In this document: piece after piece, positions 35,178-43,854 of the stretch | How positions within the stretch are numbered: the first letter of the stretch is position 1 | Layout of the letters: every line of letters starts with the position of its first letter | From: Oscillospiraceae bacterium | Lineage (GTDB): Bacteria; Bacillota; Clostridia; Oscillospirales; Oscillospiraceae | DNA length: 64,000 bases | Reading direction: 5' to 3' | NCBI GenBank assembly: GCA_017521485.1 | Contig: JAFXCL010000045.1 | Location: 101,924 to 165,923, forward strand | Translations under genes and position numbers: made by a program | Notes under the pieces: model-generated | Database searches by the model: none | What the model was told of the DNA's origin: nothing | Seen by the model: the letters and a program-made list of their open reading frames with translations, nothing else

Positions 35178-36226
35178 ATACAGTTACCGTCAGTGCATCC
35201 AAAGAATATCAGGTATTGATCGGCGGCGGGTTGCTCTCTTCCCTTGGTAAGCACGCAGCTGCGTTAAAAGCACCCGGGAAGGCTGTAATTATCAGCGACA
35301 GCAATGTGTGGCCTCTGTACGGGAAAGTCGCAGAAAACAGCTTGCAAAATGCAGGCTTTGAAACAATTCACTACTGTTTCCCTGCTGGCGAAAGTAGTAA
35401 AACTGCCGAAACCTATTTGAATATCCTGAATTTTCTGGCTGAAAGCCAATTAACCCGCTCCGATATGATTATCGCTTTAGGTGGCGGCGTGGTCGGTGAT
35501 GTTACCGGATTTGCTTCTGCAACCTATCTGCGAGGCATCTCTTACATACAAGTGCCCACCACTCTGCTGGCTATGGTCGACTCTTCTGTGGGTGGAAAAA
35601 CTGCCATTGACCTGCCAGCCGGTAAAAACCTTGCAGGTGCATTTTATCAACCCAGTCTTGTGCTGTGCGATACAGATGTATTGGATTCCCTTCCAGAAAA
35701 TGTTTTCCGTGACGGTTGTGCTGAGGTTATTAAATACGGTATTCTTTATGATTCTAAGCTATTTATGCATCTAAAAGAAAACGGCTTATGCTTTGATCGT
35801 GAAGCTGTAATCACCCGATGTGTGGAACTAAAGCGAAATGTGGTTGCAGAGGATGAATTTGACACTGGATCGCGTCAAAAACTGAATTTAGGGCATACCT
35901 TCGGTCATGCCGTAGAAAAGCTAAGTAACTTCACTGTTACACACGGTCAGGCGGTTGCCATTGGGATGGCTATGGCAGCAAGAACAGCCCAAAAGCGCAG
36001 GATTTGTAATGCACATACAGTTAACGAAATTCAAACTGTATTAGATGGATTTGGTCTTCCCAGCCATACAGCTTTTTCTGCCAATGACCTCCGCCAAGCC
36101 GCTCTATCTGACAAGAAGCGCACCGGCGGCACTGTTAATCTGATTCTCCCGGAGCGGATTGGCACTTGCACAATTCTGCCCACACCCATCGAAAATCTGC
36201 AATCCTTTATTGAGGAAGGTTTATAA
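35174..36226 (+). CDS. aroB: 3-dehydroquinate synthase AroB
   Basis: A 350-aa NAD- and metal-dependent enzyme, second step of the shikimate pathway. The motifs ALGGGVVGDVTGFASATYLRGI, PTTLLAMVDSSVGGKTAIDLPAGKN and AFYQPSLVLCD are complete. The metal ligand set includes Glu in DGCAEVIKYG, His in LNLGHTFGHAVE and the following His. Coupled to tyrA by a 4-base overlap and to aroA by a 1-base overlap. Confidence 0.97.
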   Translation: MNTVTVSASKEYQVLIGGGLLSSLGKHAAALKAPGKAVIISDSNVWPLYGKVAENSLQNAGFETIHYCFPAGESSKTAETYLNILNFLAESQLTRSDMIIALGGGVVGDVTGFASATYLRGISYIQVPTTLLAMVDSSVGGKTAIDLPAGKNLAGAFYQPSLVLCDTDVLDSLPENVFRDGCAEVIKYGILYDSKLFMHLKENGLCFDREAVITRCVELKRNVVAEDEFDTGSRQKLNLGHTFGHAVEKLSNFTVTHGQAVAIGMAMAARTAQKRRICNAHTVNEIQTVLDGFGLPSHTAFSANDLRQAALSDKKRTGGTVNLILPERIGTCTILPTPIENLQSFIEEGL

Positions 36227-37422
36227 TGGACATTACAATTACCCCGCAGAAGCTCAGCGGTACAGCTTGTGCGATCCCCTCTAAGTCACAGGCACACCGC
36301 CTGCTGATTTGCTCTGCCTTTGCAGATAAGCCAACAGATCTGATCTGTCCGCATACCAATCAGGATATTGAAGCAACCGCCCAGTGTTTACGTGCGTTAG
36401 GTGCAGAAATTCACAGGACAGCAAATGGGTATCACATTACACCTGTCAGTAGCATCCCCGTTTCTGCACATCTGGACTGCCGGGAAAGCGGTTCCACTCT
36501 GCGATTTATGCTTCCCATAGCCGGTGCGCTGGGTGTAAATGCAACCTTCCAGATGGCAGGCAGGCTTGCAGCGCGCCCCTTATCCCCTCTTTGGGAAGAA
36601 ATGGAGCGAATGGGGTGCACATTATCCCGCCCAACTTCTGACACAATTTCCTGTGTCGGTAAACTGAAAGCTGGAAATTACAGTATTGACGGTGGCATAT
36701 CCAGTCAGTTTATAACGGGTTTGTTATTTGCTATGGCACTGATACCTGGCGATAGCACACTGACTGTTACCGGAAAAATGGAATCTGCGCCATACATACA
36801 AATGACGCGACAGGCATTATCTGTTTTCGGTGTTTCTGCAGCTGACAACCGTATTTCAGGATCCTTGCCTTTTCGTTCACCTGGAAAAATCAGTGTTGAG
36901 GGCGATTGGAGCAATGCCGCATTCTTTTTGGCAGCATCTGCAATGGGAAGTAACCTGACAGTGAATGGTTTGTGTAGCGACTCCGAACAGGGTGATCGGG
37001 CAGTTGCAGAGATTCTGAAATCTATGTCTGAACATATAACAGTTTCCGCAGCAGATATACCGGATCTTGTTCCCATACTATCTGTTGTTGCAGCATCCAA
37101 GCACGGTGCAGTGTTTACTAACATCCAGCGTCTCAGGCTGAAAGAATCAGACCGGGTGGCTTCCGTGATCGCTATGCTGAAAGCTTTGGATATCCGGTCA
37201 GAAGCCACGGAAGATACACTGACTGTATATCCCGGGCAAATACAAGGCGGCGTTGTGAATTCTGTCAACGATCACAGAATTGCAATGTCTGCGGCAATTG
37301 CAGCAACGGTGGCAAACGGACCAGTTACGATCCTTGGCGCACAATGCGTTGCAAAATCCTATCCCTCTTTTTGGGAGGAATATGGAAAATTAGGAGGCAA
37401 ATATGAGCAGTACCTACGGTGA
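36226..37422 (+). CDS. aroA: 3-phosphoshikimate 1-carboxyvinyltransferase (EPSP synthase) AroA
   Basis: A 398-aa enzyme, slightly shorter than the usual 420-430. It has the shikimate-binding SKSQAHRLLICSAF (in place of the common SKSxTNR), RESGSTLRFMLP, SSQFITGLLFA, LRLKESDRV and the C-terminal VNDHRIAMSAAIA. The second conserved region usually reading NAGTAxRF is here ESGSTLRF, a known clostridial variant. The gene's 3' end overlaps aroC by 20 bases. Confidence 0.95.
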   Translation: MDITITPQKLSGTACAIPSKSQAHRLLICSAFADKPTDLICPHTNQDIEATAQCLRALGAEIHRTANGYHITPVSSIPVSAHLDCRESGSTLRFMLPIAGALGVNATFQMAGRLAARPLSPLWEEMERMGCTLSRPTSDTISCVGKLKAGNYSIDGGISSQFITGLLFAMALIPGDSTLTVTGKMESAPYIQMTRQALSVFGVSAADNRISGSLPFRSPGKISVEGDWSNAAFFLAASAMGSNLTVNGLCSDSEQGDRAVAEILKSMSEHITVSAADIPDLVPILSVVAASKHGAVFTNIQRLRLKESDRVASVIAMLKALDIRSEATEDTLTVYPGQIQGGVVNSVNDHRIAMSAAIAATVANGPVTILGAQCVAKSYPSFWEEYGKLGGKYEQYLR

Positions 37423-38473
37423 AAGACTGAAACTTTCTATATTTGGACAATCTCACGGCGCTGCAATCGGTATGACTCTCGACGGCATACCGGCAGGTCT
37501 TCCTGTTGATCTTAAGAAACTTCAGGAATTTTTGAACCGCCGTGCCCCCGGTCAGAATGATTACTCCACACCCCGCAAGGAAGCAGACCAGCCGGAGTTT
37601 TTATCCGGTATTGTCGATGGATACACCTGCGGTGCGCCTATCGCCGCAATTATTAAAAACAAAAACACCCGCTCAGGTGATTACAGCAATTCGAAGGACT
37701 GTCCACGACCCGGTCACGCAGACTATACCGCACAGATCAAATACGGTGGCTATCAGGACACCGCTGGCGGCGGCCATTTTTCCGGTCGTCTTACAGCGCC
37801 CTTGTGCATAGCAGGTGGACTGTGCAAGCAATGGCTGGAAAAGGAAGGTATTCTAATTGGTGCGCATCTTGTATGCGTCGGTGGTGTTACTGACGATCCT
37901 TTTGATCCTATGAATCCCCAATTGGATCAGGTCCGGTCCGATTTTCCTGTAATTTCAGAGGCTGCCGGTGCCAGAATGCGGGAAATCATTTCCAATGCAA
38001 AAGCTGACGGTGACAGCGTTGGCGGAATTATTGAATGTGCGGTCACCGGTCTTCCTGCAGGCTTAGGCGACCCTATGTTTTTCGGTATGGAAAGCCGCAT
38101 TGCCCAGCTGGTATACGGAATTCCCGCTGTGAAGGCAGTAGAATTCGGTGCAGGTTATGCTGTCGGTTATATGCGCGGTAGTGAACATAATGACGCATAT
38201 ACTGTGCAAGACGGAACGGTAAAACCTTTAACAAACCGTGCCGGCGGCATCTTAGGCGGTATTACCACCGGTATGCCATTGTACTTTCAGGTAGCGATCA
38301 AGCCTACGCCGTCCATCGCTAAGATACAGCAGTCCGCATCCTTCAGCAAGCTGGAAGCAGTGGATCTTCAGGTAAAGGGCCGCCATGATCCATGTATCGC
38401 CCCCCGGGCAGTGCCGGTCATCGAGGCAGCTGCTGCAATCGCAATTTTTGACGCTTATCTTTCCCGTTACTAA
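37403..38473 (+). CDS. aroC: Chorismate synthase AroC
   Basis: A 356-aa FMN-dependent enzyme that forms chorismate. Signatures are GERLKLSIFGQSHGAAIGMTLDGIPAG near the start, RPGHADYTAQIKYG in the middle and SKLEAVDLQVKGRHDPCIAPRAVPVIEA near the end. AGGAGG precedes the start inside the aroA end. A flavin reductase partner is not encoded nearby. Confidence 0.97.
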   Translation: MSSTYGERLKLSIFGQSHGAAIGMTLDGIPAGLPVDLKKLQEFLNRRAPGQNDYSTPRKEADQPEFLSGIVDGYTCGAPIAAIIKNKNTRSGDYSNSKDCPRPGHADYTAQIKYGGYQDTAGGGHFSGRLTAPLCIAGGLCKQWLEKEGILIGAHLVCVGGVTDDPFDPMNPQLDQVRSDFPVISEAAGARMREIISNAKADGDSVGGIIECAVTGLPAGLGDPMFFGMESRIAQLVYGIPAVKAVEFGAGYAVGYMRGSEHNDAYTVQDGTVKPLTNRAGGILGGITTGMPLYFQVAIKPTPSIAKIQQSASFSKLEAVDLQVKGRHDPCIAPRAVPVIEAAAAIAIFDAYLSRY

Positions 38474-38487
38474 TTAGGAGGTTACTT

Positions 38488-39630
38488 ATGGATATCCAGC
38501 AAATCAGAGATAAAATTGATCAGGTAGACGATCAGCTTGTACAGCTGTTTGTAGAGCGAATGGGCCTTTCTGCGCAGATTGCCGACTGCAAGAAAGCAAA
38601 TGATATGCCCATTTATGTTCCTGCCAGGGAGCGGGAAATCTTACAGGAGGTTGCCCAGAAAGCCGGTCCGGATATGGCAAACTATACCCGGGTTTTGTAT
38701 TCCCTTCTATTTGAGTTGAGCCGGAGCTATCAGAGCAAACGCACTGCTGAAGCAACGCCCCTGTACCAGAAGATTACCCAATCCATCGAAAATACGCCCA
38801 AGCTCTTCCCCCAAGCTCCTATGGTCGCCTGTCAGGGTGTAGAGGGTGCTTATTCTCAAATTGCCTGCGAGAAGTTCTTCAAGTCTCCCCTGATTATGTA
38901 TTTTAAGAACTTTGAGGGCATTTTCAATGCAATTGAACAGGGTCTGTGCCAATACGGTATATTGCCCATTGAGAACTCAACTGCCGGATCTGTGAAAAAG
39001 GTATATGACCTGATGATCCGCCATAATTTCTCTATTGTCCGCACCTTCCGTTTGAAAATCGACCACAATCTTTTGGCAAACAAGGACGCTAAGCTTTCAG
39101 ATATTAAGGAGATTTACTCTCACGAGCAAGCGATCAACCAGTGTTCCGATTTCTTGGCAAGTCACCCTGACATCAAAGTCATCACTGTGGAAAACACAGC
39201 CGAAGCTGCCAAAATGGTGGCGCAATCCGGTCGTACTGACGTAGCCGCATTGTGCAGTCATTCCTGTGAAGAACTTTACGGTCTTAAGAGCCTTGCTGAT
39301 TCAGTGCAGGATAAGGGAAACAACCGCACCCGTTTTATTTGTATCAGCAAAAACCTTGAGATTTATCCCGGTTCTGATAAGACCAGCATTATGATGATCC
39401 TTTCTCATAAGCCCGGTGCGCTGTATAAGGTCCTTGCTAGAATGTACACACTGGGTATCAATGTAATTAAACTGGAGTCTAGACCTATTCCGGACCGTGA
39501 CTTTGAATTTATGTTCTATTTTGATCTGGAAACATCTATCTACTCTGAAGAATTTGTCCAGCTTATGTGTGAATTGGATGATCTTTGTGAGGAATTCAAG
39601 TATCTGGGAAGTTACACCGAGGTGGTATGA
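38488..39630 (+). CDS. pheA: Bifunctional chorismate mutase / prephenate dehydratase PheA
   Basis: A 380-aa fusion enzyme leading chorismate to phenylpyruvate. The AroQ-type mutase is residues 1-85 (IRDKIDQVDDQLVQLFVERM, VPAREREILQ). The dehydratase spans about 110-290 (ACQGVEGAYSQIACEKFF, YGILPIENSTAGSV, NNRTRFICIS). The C-terminal ACT domain carries the Phe-binding ESRPIP motif after GALYKVLARMYTLGINVIKL. AGGAGG precedes the ATG, and its stop overlaps the next gene. Both allosteric Phe control and the upstream attenuator are therefore expected. Confidence 0.97.
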   Translation: MDIQQIRDKIDQVDDQLVQLFVERMGLSAQIADCKKANDMPIYVPAREREILQEVAQKAGPDMANYTRVLYSLLFELSRSYQSKRTAEATPLYQKITQSIENTPKLFPQAPMVACQGVEGAYSQIACEKFFKSPLIMYFKNFEGIFNAIEQGLCQYGILPIENSTAGSVKKVYDLMIRHNFSIVRTFRLKIDHNLLANKDAKLSDIKEIYSHEQAINQCSDFLASHPDIKVITVENTAEAAKMVAQSGRTDVAALCSHSCEELYGLKSLADSVQDKGNNRTRFICISKNLEIYPGSDKTSIMMILSHKPGALYKVLARMYTLGINVIKLESRPIPDRDFEFMFYFDLETSIYSEEFVQLMCELDDLCEEFKYLGSYTEVV

Positions 39631-40853
39631 TGCAATGCGGTTTGCTTGGGAAAAAGCTGGGTCACAGCTATTCCCCTCAAATTCATCGCTGTTTAGCGGA
39701 TTATTCCTACGATCTATATGAAAAAGAACCGCAGGAGCTTGCTAACTTTTTAACAAGCTTAACCTTTGACGGTCTGAATGTCACAATACCGTATAAGAAA
39801 GAAGTCATTCGTTTTTGCAACCTGTTAACTGACCGGGCAAAACAGCTTGGTGCTGTCAATACGATTATTCGTAATCCAGATAACACACTAACCGGTCACA
39901 ATACCGATTACTATGGGTTTGCATCTATGGTAAAACGCAGCGGCTTGTGTGTTCAAAACAAGAAGGTTCTGGTTTTGGGCAGCGGCGGTGCTTCTGTAAC
40001 GGCTGTTGCTGTGTTACTTGAAATGGGCGCAAACGTAATCGTAATCTCCCGTTCCGGTCCGGAGAATTATGATAATATCCGAAAGCACGAGGATGCTGCT
40101 ATAATTGTAAATACCACACCGGTTGGTATGTATCCCAACACAGGCGAAAGTCCAGTGGATCTCAGTCTATTTCCCCAACTGGAAGGTGTATTGGATTTAA
40201 TATACAATCCTGCACGAACAAAGCTTCTTATGGATGCTGCGGAACGAGGCTTAGTTGCTGAAAACGGATTGTGGATGTTAGTTGCACAGGCAAAAGAAAG
40301 TGCGGAGTTTTTCACCGGAATAACAATCCCGGATTCTGTTATGACCACCATATACCGCAAATTGCTCTTACAAATGGAAAACATCGTATTGATCGGTATG
40401 CCCGGCAGCGGCAAATCTACTATCGGTAAGCTGCTTGCAGAAAAGCTGGGAAGAACCTTTGTGGATGCAGATGCTGCCATTGTTGATCAAGCTGGAATGT
40501 CTATTCCGGAAATCTTTGAAAAATCAAAAGAAGCAGGTTTCCGTGAACTGGAAACCTCGGTTCTAAGTCAGTTAGGCAAACAGTCCGGGCTTATCATTGC
40601 TACCGGCGGCGGCTGCGTTACAAAAGAGGAAAATTATCGCTTATTACATCAAAACGGACGAATCATCTATCTGCAGCGGGATGTTGAACAGCTTCCTACA
40701 AGCGGCAGACCACTCTCTCTATCCGGCAATTTATCGGATATGTTCCGTGTGCGAAACCCGATGTATGAGCGATTTGCAGATGCAATCGTGTGTAATGACG
40801 GTACACCGGAACAAACAGTCTGTAAAATTCTCAGTTTGGAGGAATGTGTATGA
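39627..40853 (+). CDS. Fused shikimate dehydrogenase - shikimate kinase (AroE-AroK)
   Basis: A 408-aa single frame covering two pathway steps. The dehydrogenase is residues 1-248: GHSYSPQIHRCL, NVTIPYKK (Lys58 catalytic), GAVNTI, HNTDYYGF (Asp94), VLVLGSGGAS for NADP and NTTPVGMYP. The kinase is about 251-408: Walker A GMPGSGKST (258-266), DADAAIVD, ATGGGCVTKEENYRLL and a lid with LPTSGRPLS. The two usual separate proteins are joined directly with almost no linker, and no internal ribosome site is seen at the joint. The stop overlaps aroQ (ATGA). Confidence 0.95.
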   Translation: MMQCGLLGKKLGHSYSPQIHRCLADYSYDLYEKEPQELANFLTSLTFDGLNVTIPYKKEVIRFCNLLTDRAKQLGAVNTIIRNPDNTLTGHNTDYYGFASMVKRSGLCVQNKKVLVLGSGGASVTAVAVLLEMGANVIVISRSGPENYDNIRKHEDAAIIVNTTPVGMYPNTGESPVDLSLFPQLEGVLDLIYNPARTKLLMDAAERGLVAENGLWMLVAQAKESAEFFTGITIPDSVMTTIYRKLLLQMENIVLIGMPGSGKSTIGKLLAEKLGRTFVDADAAIVDQAGMSIPEIFEKSKEAGFRELETSVLSQLGKQSGLIIATGGGCVTKEENYRLLHQNGRIIYLQRDVEQLPTSGRPLSLSGNLSDMFRVRNPMYERFADAIVCNDGTPEQTVCKILSLEECV

Positions 40854-41284
40854 AAATACTTGTCATAAACGGACCAAATCTCAATATGCTGGGGATTCGT
40901 GAACCGGGAATTTACGGAACGCAAACCTTTGCCGATTTATTGGTTTTGTTAAAAGACTGGTCGGAAGCCTATGGTGTGGAGCTAGAGCAATATCAGTCTA
41001 ACCACGAAGGCGATCTTGTGGACAAAATCCAGTCTGCTTACGGAATCTTTGACGGCATTATCATCAACCCTGCTGCTTATACCCATACCTCAATCGCGAT
41101 TCTGGATGCATTAAAGGCTGTTGGAATACCTGCTGTGGAAGTCCATATTTCCGATGTGGACGCAAGAGAAGCCTTCCGCAAAATCTCCTATGCGGGTCTT
41201 GCCTGTGAGAAAACAATTAAGGGTCAGGGACTTGACGGATACAGACAAGCTTTGTTATACTTAATGGAGAAATATTCCAAGTGA
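40850..41284 (+). CDS. aroQ: 3-dehydroquinate dehydratase, type II (AroQ)
   Basis: A 144-aa enzyme of the dodecameric type II class for the third pathway step. Motifs are INGPNLNMLGIREPGIYG (catalytic Tyr), EQYQSNHEGDLVDKIQ, INPAAYTHTSIAILDAL and VEVHISDVDARE. The start at 40850 is placed 6 bases after GGAGG and overlaps the previous stop; an ATG 6 bases earlier is too close to the ribosome site. With this gene, every enzyme from DAHP synthase to chorismate is in one operon. Confidence 0.97.
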   Translation: MKILVINGPNLNMLGIREPGIYGTQTFADLLVLLKDWSEAYGVELEQYQSNHEGDLVDKIQSAYGIFDGIIINPAAYTHTSIAILDALKAVGIPAVEVHISDVDAREAFRKISYAGLACEKTIKGQGLDGYRQALLYLMEKYSK

Positions 41285-41296
41285 GGAGCAAACATA

Positions 41297-42085
41297 ATGG
41301 AAAGAGTTTATTTGTGGAACGAAACACCTGGTATGTGTGAGGAAATTCCCTATATCGATATTTACATTCCGGAAGAAAAGAAAAGTGATGCAGCCGTATT
41401 GGTTTTCCCCGGTGGAGGATATATTCGCCGCGCAGATCACGAACGCGAGAATTATGCTAAATTCTTAAATGCCCACGGTATCACTGCCTTTATTGGCGGC
41501 TATCGCGTATCCCCACATTTCTTCCCCCTTCCTTTGTTGGATGCACGCCGTTGTATGCGCTACATCCGTGCCAACGCGGAAAAATTTGGTATCAACAAGA
41601 ACAAGATCGCTGCAATGGGTTCTTCTGCAGGTGGCCATTTGGCTGCAATGCTTTCCACTTATACGAAGCCAATTGATTTTGAGGGCCTGGATGAAATCGA
41701 CCAGGAGGACTATATGCCCAATTTGCAGATCCTTTGCTACCCTGCAATCGATCAGCCCAGCGACGATAGTTATACCCATAATGTATCTTATATGAACCTT
41801 ATCGGTAAACGGGATCCGGAGCTGGAAACTGCGATCAACCCTGTTAACAATGTGTGTGAAACAACCCCGGAGGCATTCTTCTTCCATACCAATGCAGATC
41901 CTGGTGTTTCTGTTATCCACAGTTATGTTTATGCCACTGCACTGCGCAGAAAGAACATACCTGTGGAGATGCACGTGTTCCCTGATGGCGGTCACGGCCT
42001 TGGTCTCGCCCCCAATCATCCCCACACCGCGCAGTGGTCCGGATTGCTTATCAACTGGCTCAAGCGCCTTGGTTGGATTGAATAA
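41297..42085 (+). CDS. Alpha/beta hydrolase, BD-FAE/acetyl-esterase-like
   Basis: A 262-aa esterase-fold protein. The oxyanion segment FPGGGYIRRADHE (about residues 37-49), the nucleophile elbow GSSAGGHLAAM (Ser about 111), a late Asp region (NADPGVSV) and the terminal FPDGGHGLGLAPNH (His) give a complete catalytic triad. The family includes xylan and feruloyl esterases and kynurenine formamidase-like enzymes. It begins 12 bases after aroQ and so appears to be the last gene of the aro transcript, although its substrate link to that pathway is unclear. Confidence 0.86.
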   Translation: MERVYLWNETPGMCEEIPYIDIYIPEEKKSDAAVLVFPGGGYIRRADHERENYAKFLNAHGITAFIGGYRVSPHFFPLPLLDARRCMRYIRANAEKFGINKNKIAAMGSSAGGHLAAMLSTYTKPIDFEGLDEIDQEDYMPNLQILCYPAIDQPSDDSYTHNVSYMNLIGKRDPELETAINPVNNVCETTPEAFFFHTNADPGVSVIHSYVYATALRRKNIPVEMHVFPDGGHGLGLAPNHPHTAQWSGLLINWLKRLGWIE

Positions 42086-42092
42086 ATAAACA

Positions 42093-42122
42093 CGGCAGTA
42101 TTCCGATAACGGAATACTGCCG
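42093..42122. terminator. Bidirectional hairpin at the end of the aro operon
   Basis: A perfect 13-bp stem (42093-42105 with 42110-42122, loop ATAA) between two convergent genes. T-runs on either side are poor, so efficiency is uncertain. Confidence 0.72.
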
Positions 42123-42126
42123 ATCT

Positions 42127-42627
42127 TTATGTTGATATTTGCATAGTGTATGCATTGTGAGAAACAGAGCCGTCTGCGTACACCGCATAGTCCCGCAGCA
42201 ACGCAAATCCACAGGTACGGTGAACTGCCAAGGATGCGTTGTTTTTCTTATCTATGTGAGAATAGATAAGAACCTTTTCCTGTTGAGATAGTACGGAAAT
42301 AACCGAACGAACAAGCTGTTTTGCATACCCCTTGCCCCGTTCCTCCGGTGGTGTTTCCAACCCCTCTAAGAGAAGGCCGTCCTGATAAGGCTCCATACGC
42401 AAAACAGACAGATACCTGCCGTCAGACTGCCAAACAGCATAAAATGCATTCTTGTCCTGAAAAAAGCATTTCACTGCTCCATATAGCTCTTGTTCTGCCA
42501 TAAGAAGCTGCTGTGAGGCTGGATAATCCGGATAATTCAGTTTTCCTTGCTCCTGACAGCTCTGCGTATAAGCATCTGCAAGCAATCTGAAATCCAAATC
42601 GCCCAATGACCGTATGATCTTTAGCAT
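42127..42627 (-). CDS. GNAT-family N-acetyltransferase
   Basis: A 166-aa acetyltransferase. The acetyl-CoA-binding motif appears in EGLETPPEERGKGYAKQLVRSVIS (RGKGYA in the Q/R-x-x-G-x-A form), preceded by a strand (YLSVLRMEPYQDGLLLEG). It is followed by IYSHIDKKNNASLAVHRTCGF and a terminal strand with YAVYADGS. Substrate unknown. It starts 5 bases after the kinase gene and is co-transcribed with it. Confidence 0.85.
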   Translation of the reverse strand: MLKIIRSLGDLDFRLLADAYTQSCQEQGKLNYPDYPASQQLLMAEQELYGAVKCFFQDKNAFYAVWQSDGRYLSVLRMEPYQDGLLLEGLETPPEERGKGYAKQLVRSVISVLSQQEKVLIYSHIDKKNNASLAVHRTCGFALLRDYAVYADGSVSHNAYTMQIST

Positions 42628-42632
42628 AGAAA

Positions 42633-43754
42633 TTATTTTGCGTATTTTCTAACGATGCGGATCATCTCAGGGAATACTTCTTCCATATCCTGCACCAGCT
42701 TAAACTGGGTGCGGCAGCGATCCAGGTTCTGTTCCGGATAGCCAACACGGAAGTAATGATCTCCCTCTAAGTAGTCTGTCAAAAAGCGCATACCGCACTC
42801 TAAGGTCATCAGGCGAGCGCCCCAGGGCAGATACTCCAGTTCTGTATCCTTCAGGCATCCGTCTGTTCCCTCAAGGAAGCCGCGGGTATATGCTTCATAA
42901 AGCCCAAGGTCAAAATTCACCTTGCTCAGGTTCTTTTCACTTTCATCGCTGCGGTTTGCACCGAAACGGATAGAATCACCAAAGTCATTGACAGAGAATC
43001 CGGGCATTGTGGTATCCAGGTCAATCACACAAATACCCTCGCCGGTAGTGCGGTCAATCAGGATATTATTGAGCTTGGTATCGTTGTGCGTCACCCGCAG
43101 AGGAAGCTTTCCATCCCGGTATGCCTGAAGCACAACAGAGCAATCTGCCTTTCTGGCAAGAACAAAATCAATTTCCTTACGGACATCTTTTGCTCTATCC
43201 AGCGCATCTGCTTCAAGTGCTTTCTGGAATTTAGCGAAACGGTCCTCTGTGTTGTGGAAATTGACAATGGTTTCGTGGAGTGTGTGTGCAGGATAATCCT
43301 GAAGCATTTTCTGGAAACGGCCAAACGCCCGTGCAGAAGCCTCAAACAACTCAGGGGTTGCCCGCTGCAGGCAGTCAGTTCCCTCTACATAAGGCATCAG
43401 ACGCCACACGCGGCCAGTGCTGTCGGTATAATAATCCTTACCCTCTTTTGTCTTAACCAAGCTAAGGGTCTCCCGAGCCGGATCACCGCCTGCAGAAATG
43501 ACCTTATCCCGAAGATATGTAGTAATTCCGATAAAATTCTCCATCAGCTCTTCAGGATGGGGGAAAGCCGTGGCAGAAAGTCCCTGCAAAATGAAACGGA
43601 TCGCATCGCCGTCCTGAGGCTGGCATACTATGCAATAAGTGTCGTTAATATGACCCTGGCCGTAGCGCACTGCGCCCATCAAAGTTGCAGGAAAATCATA
43701 GCCGTTTAATACTTCCTGTAATGTCTGAGACTGTTCCGGTAAAAAAATTCCCAT
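42633..43754 (-). CDS. Aminoglycoside-phosphotransferase-fold sugar kinase (NahK-like)
   Basis: A 373-aa small-molecule kinase. The catalytic loop LRVTHNDTKLNNILID (about residues 212-227, Asp base and Asn metal ligand) and the metal-binding VIDLDTTMPG are intact. The N-terminal GQGHINDTYCIV resembles the nucleotide-binding loop of N-acetylhexosamine 1-kinases, which start mucin-sugar salvage in gut bacteria. No GNB/LNB phosphorylase is nearby, so the substrate remains open. The start at 43754 has GGAGG 8 bases upstream; an upstream ATG would place this site inside the gene. Confidence 0.8.
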   Translation of the reverse strand: MGIFLPEQSQTLQEVLNGYDFPATLMGAVRYGQGHINDTYCIVCQPQDGDAIRFILQGLSATAFPHPEELMENFIGITTYLRDKVISAGGDPARETLSLVKTKEGKDYYTDSTGRVWRLMPYVEGTDCLQRATPELFEASARAFGRFQKMLQDYPAHTLHETIVNFHNTEDRFAKFQKALEADALDRAKDVRKEIDFVLARKADCSVVLQAYRDGKLPLRVTHNDTKLNNILIDRTTGEGICVIDLDTTMPGFSVNDFGDSIRFGANRSDESEKNLSKVNFDLGLYEAYTRGFLEGTDGCLKDTELEYLPWGARLMTLECGMRFLTDYLEGDHYFRVGYPEQNLDRCRTQFKLVQDMEEVFPEMIRIVRKYAK

Positions 43755-43789
43755 CTTTAGTACCTCCGTATACATAAAATATCAAGTAT

Positions 43790-43818
43790 ATTATAGAAGA
43801 ATCCAGCCAGTGGGTCAA
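43790..43818 (-). promoter_or_regulatory. Promoter of the NahK-like kinase/GNAT unit
   Basis: TTGACC (43818-43813), 17-bp spacer, TATAAT (43795-43790) on the minus strand. Confidence 0.8.
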
Positions 43819-43854
43819 TACATATTTCCACTTAGAATGTACCAATTACAACTA

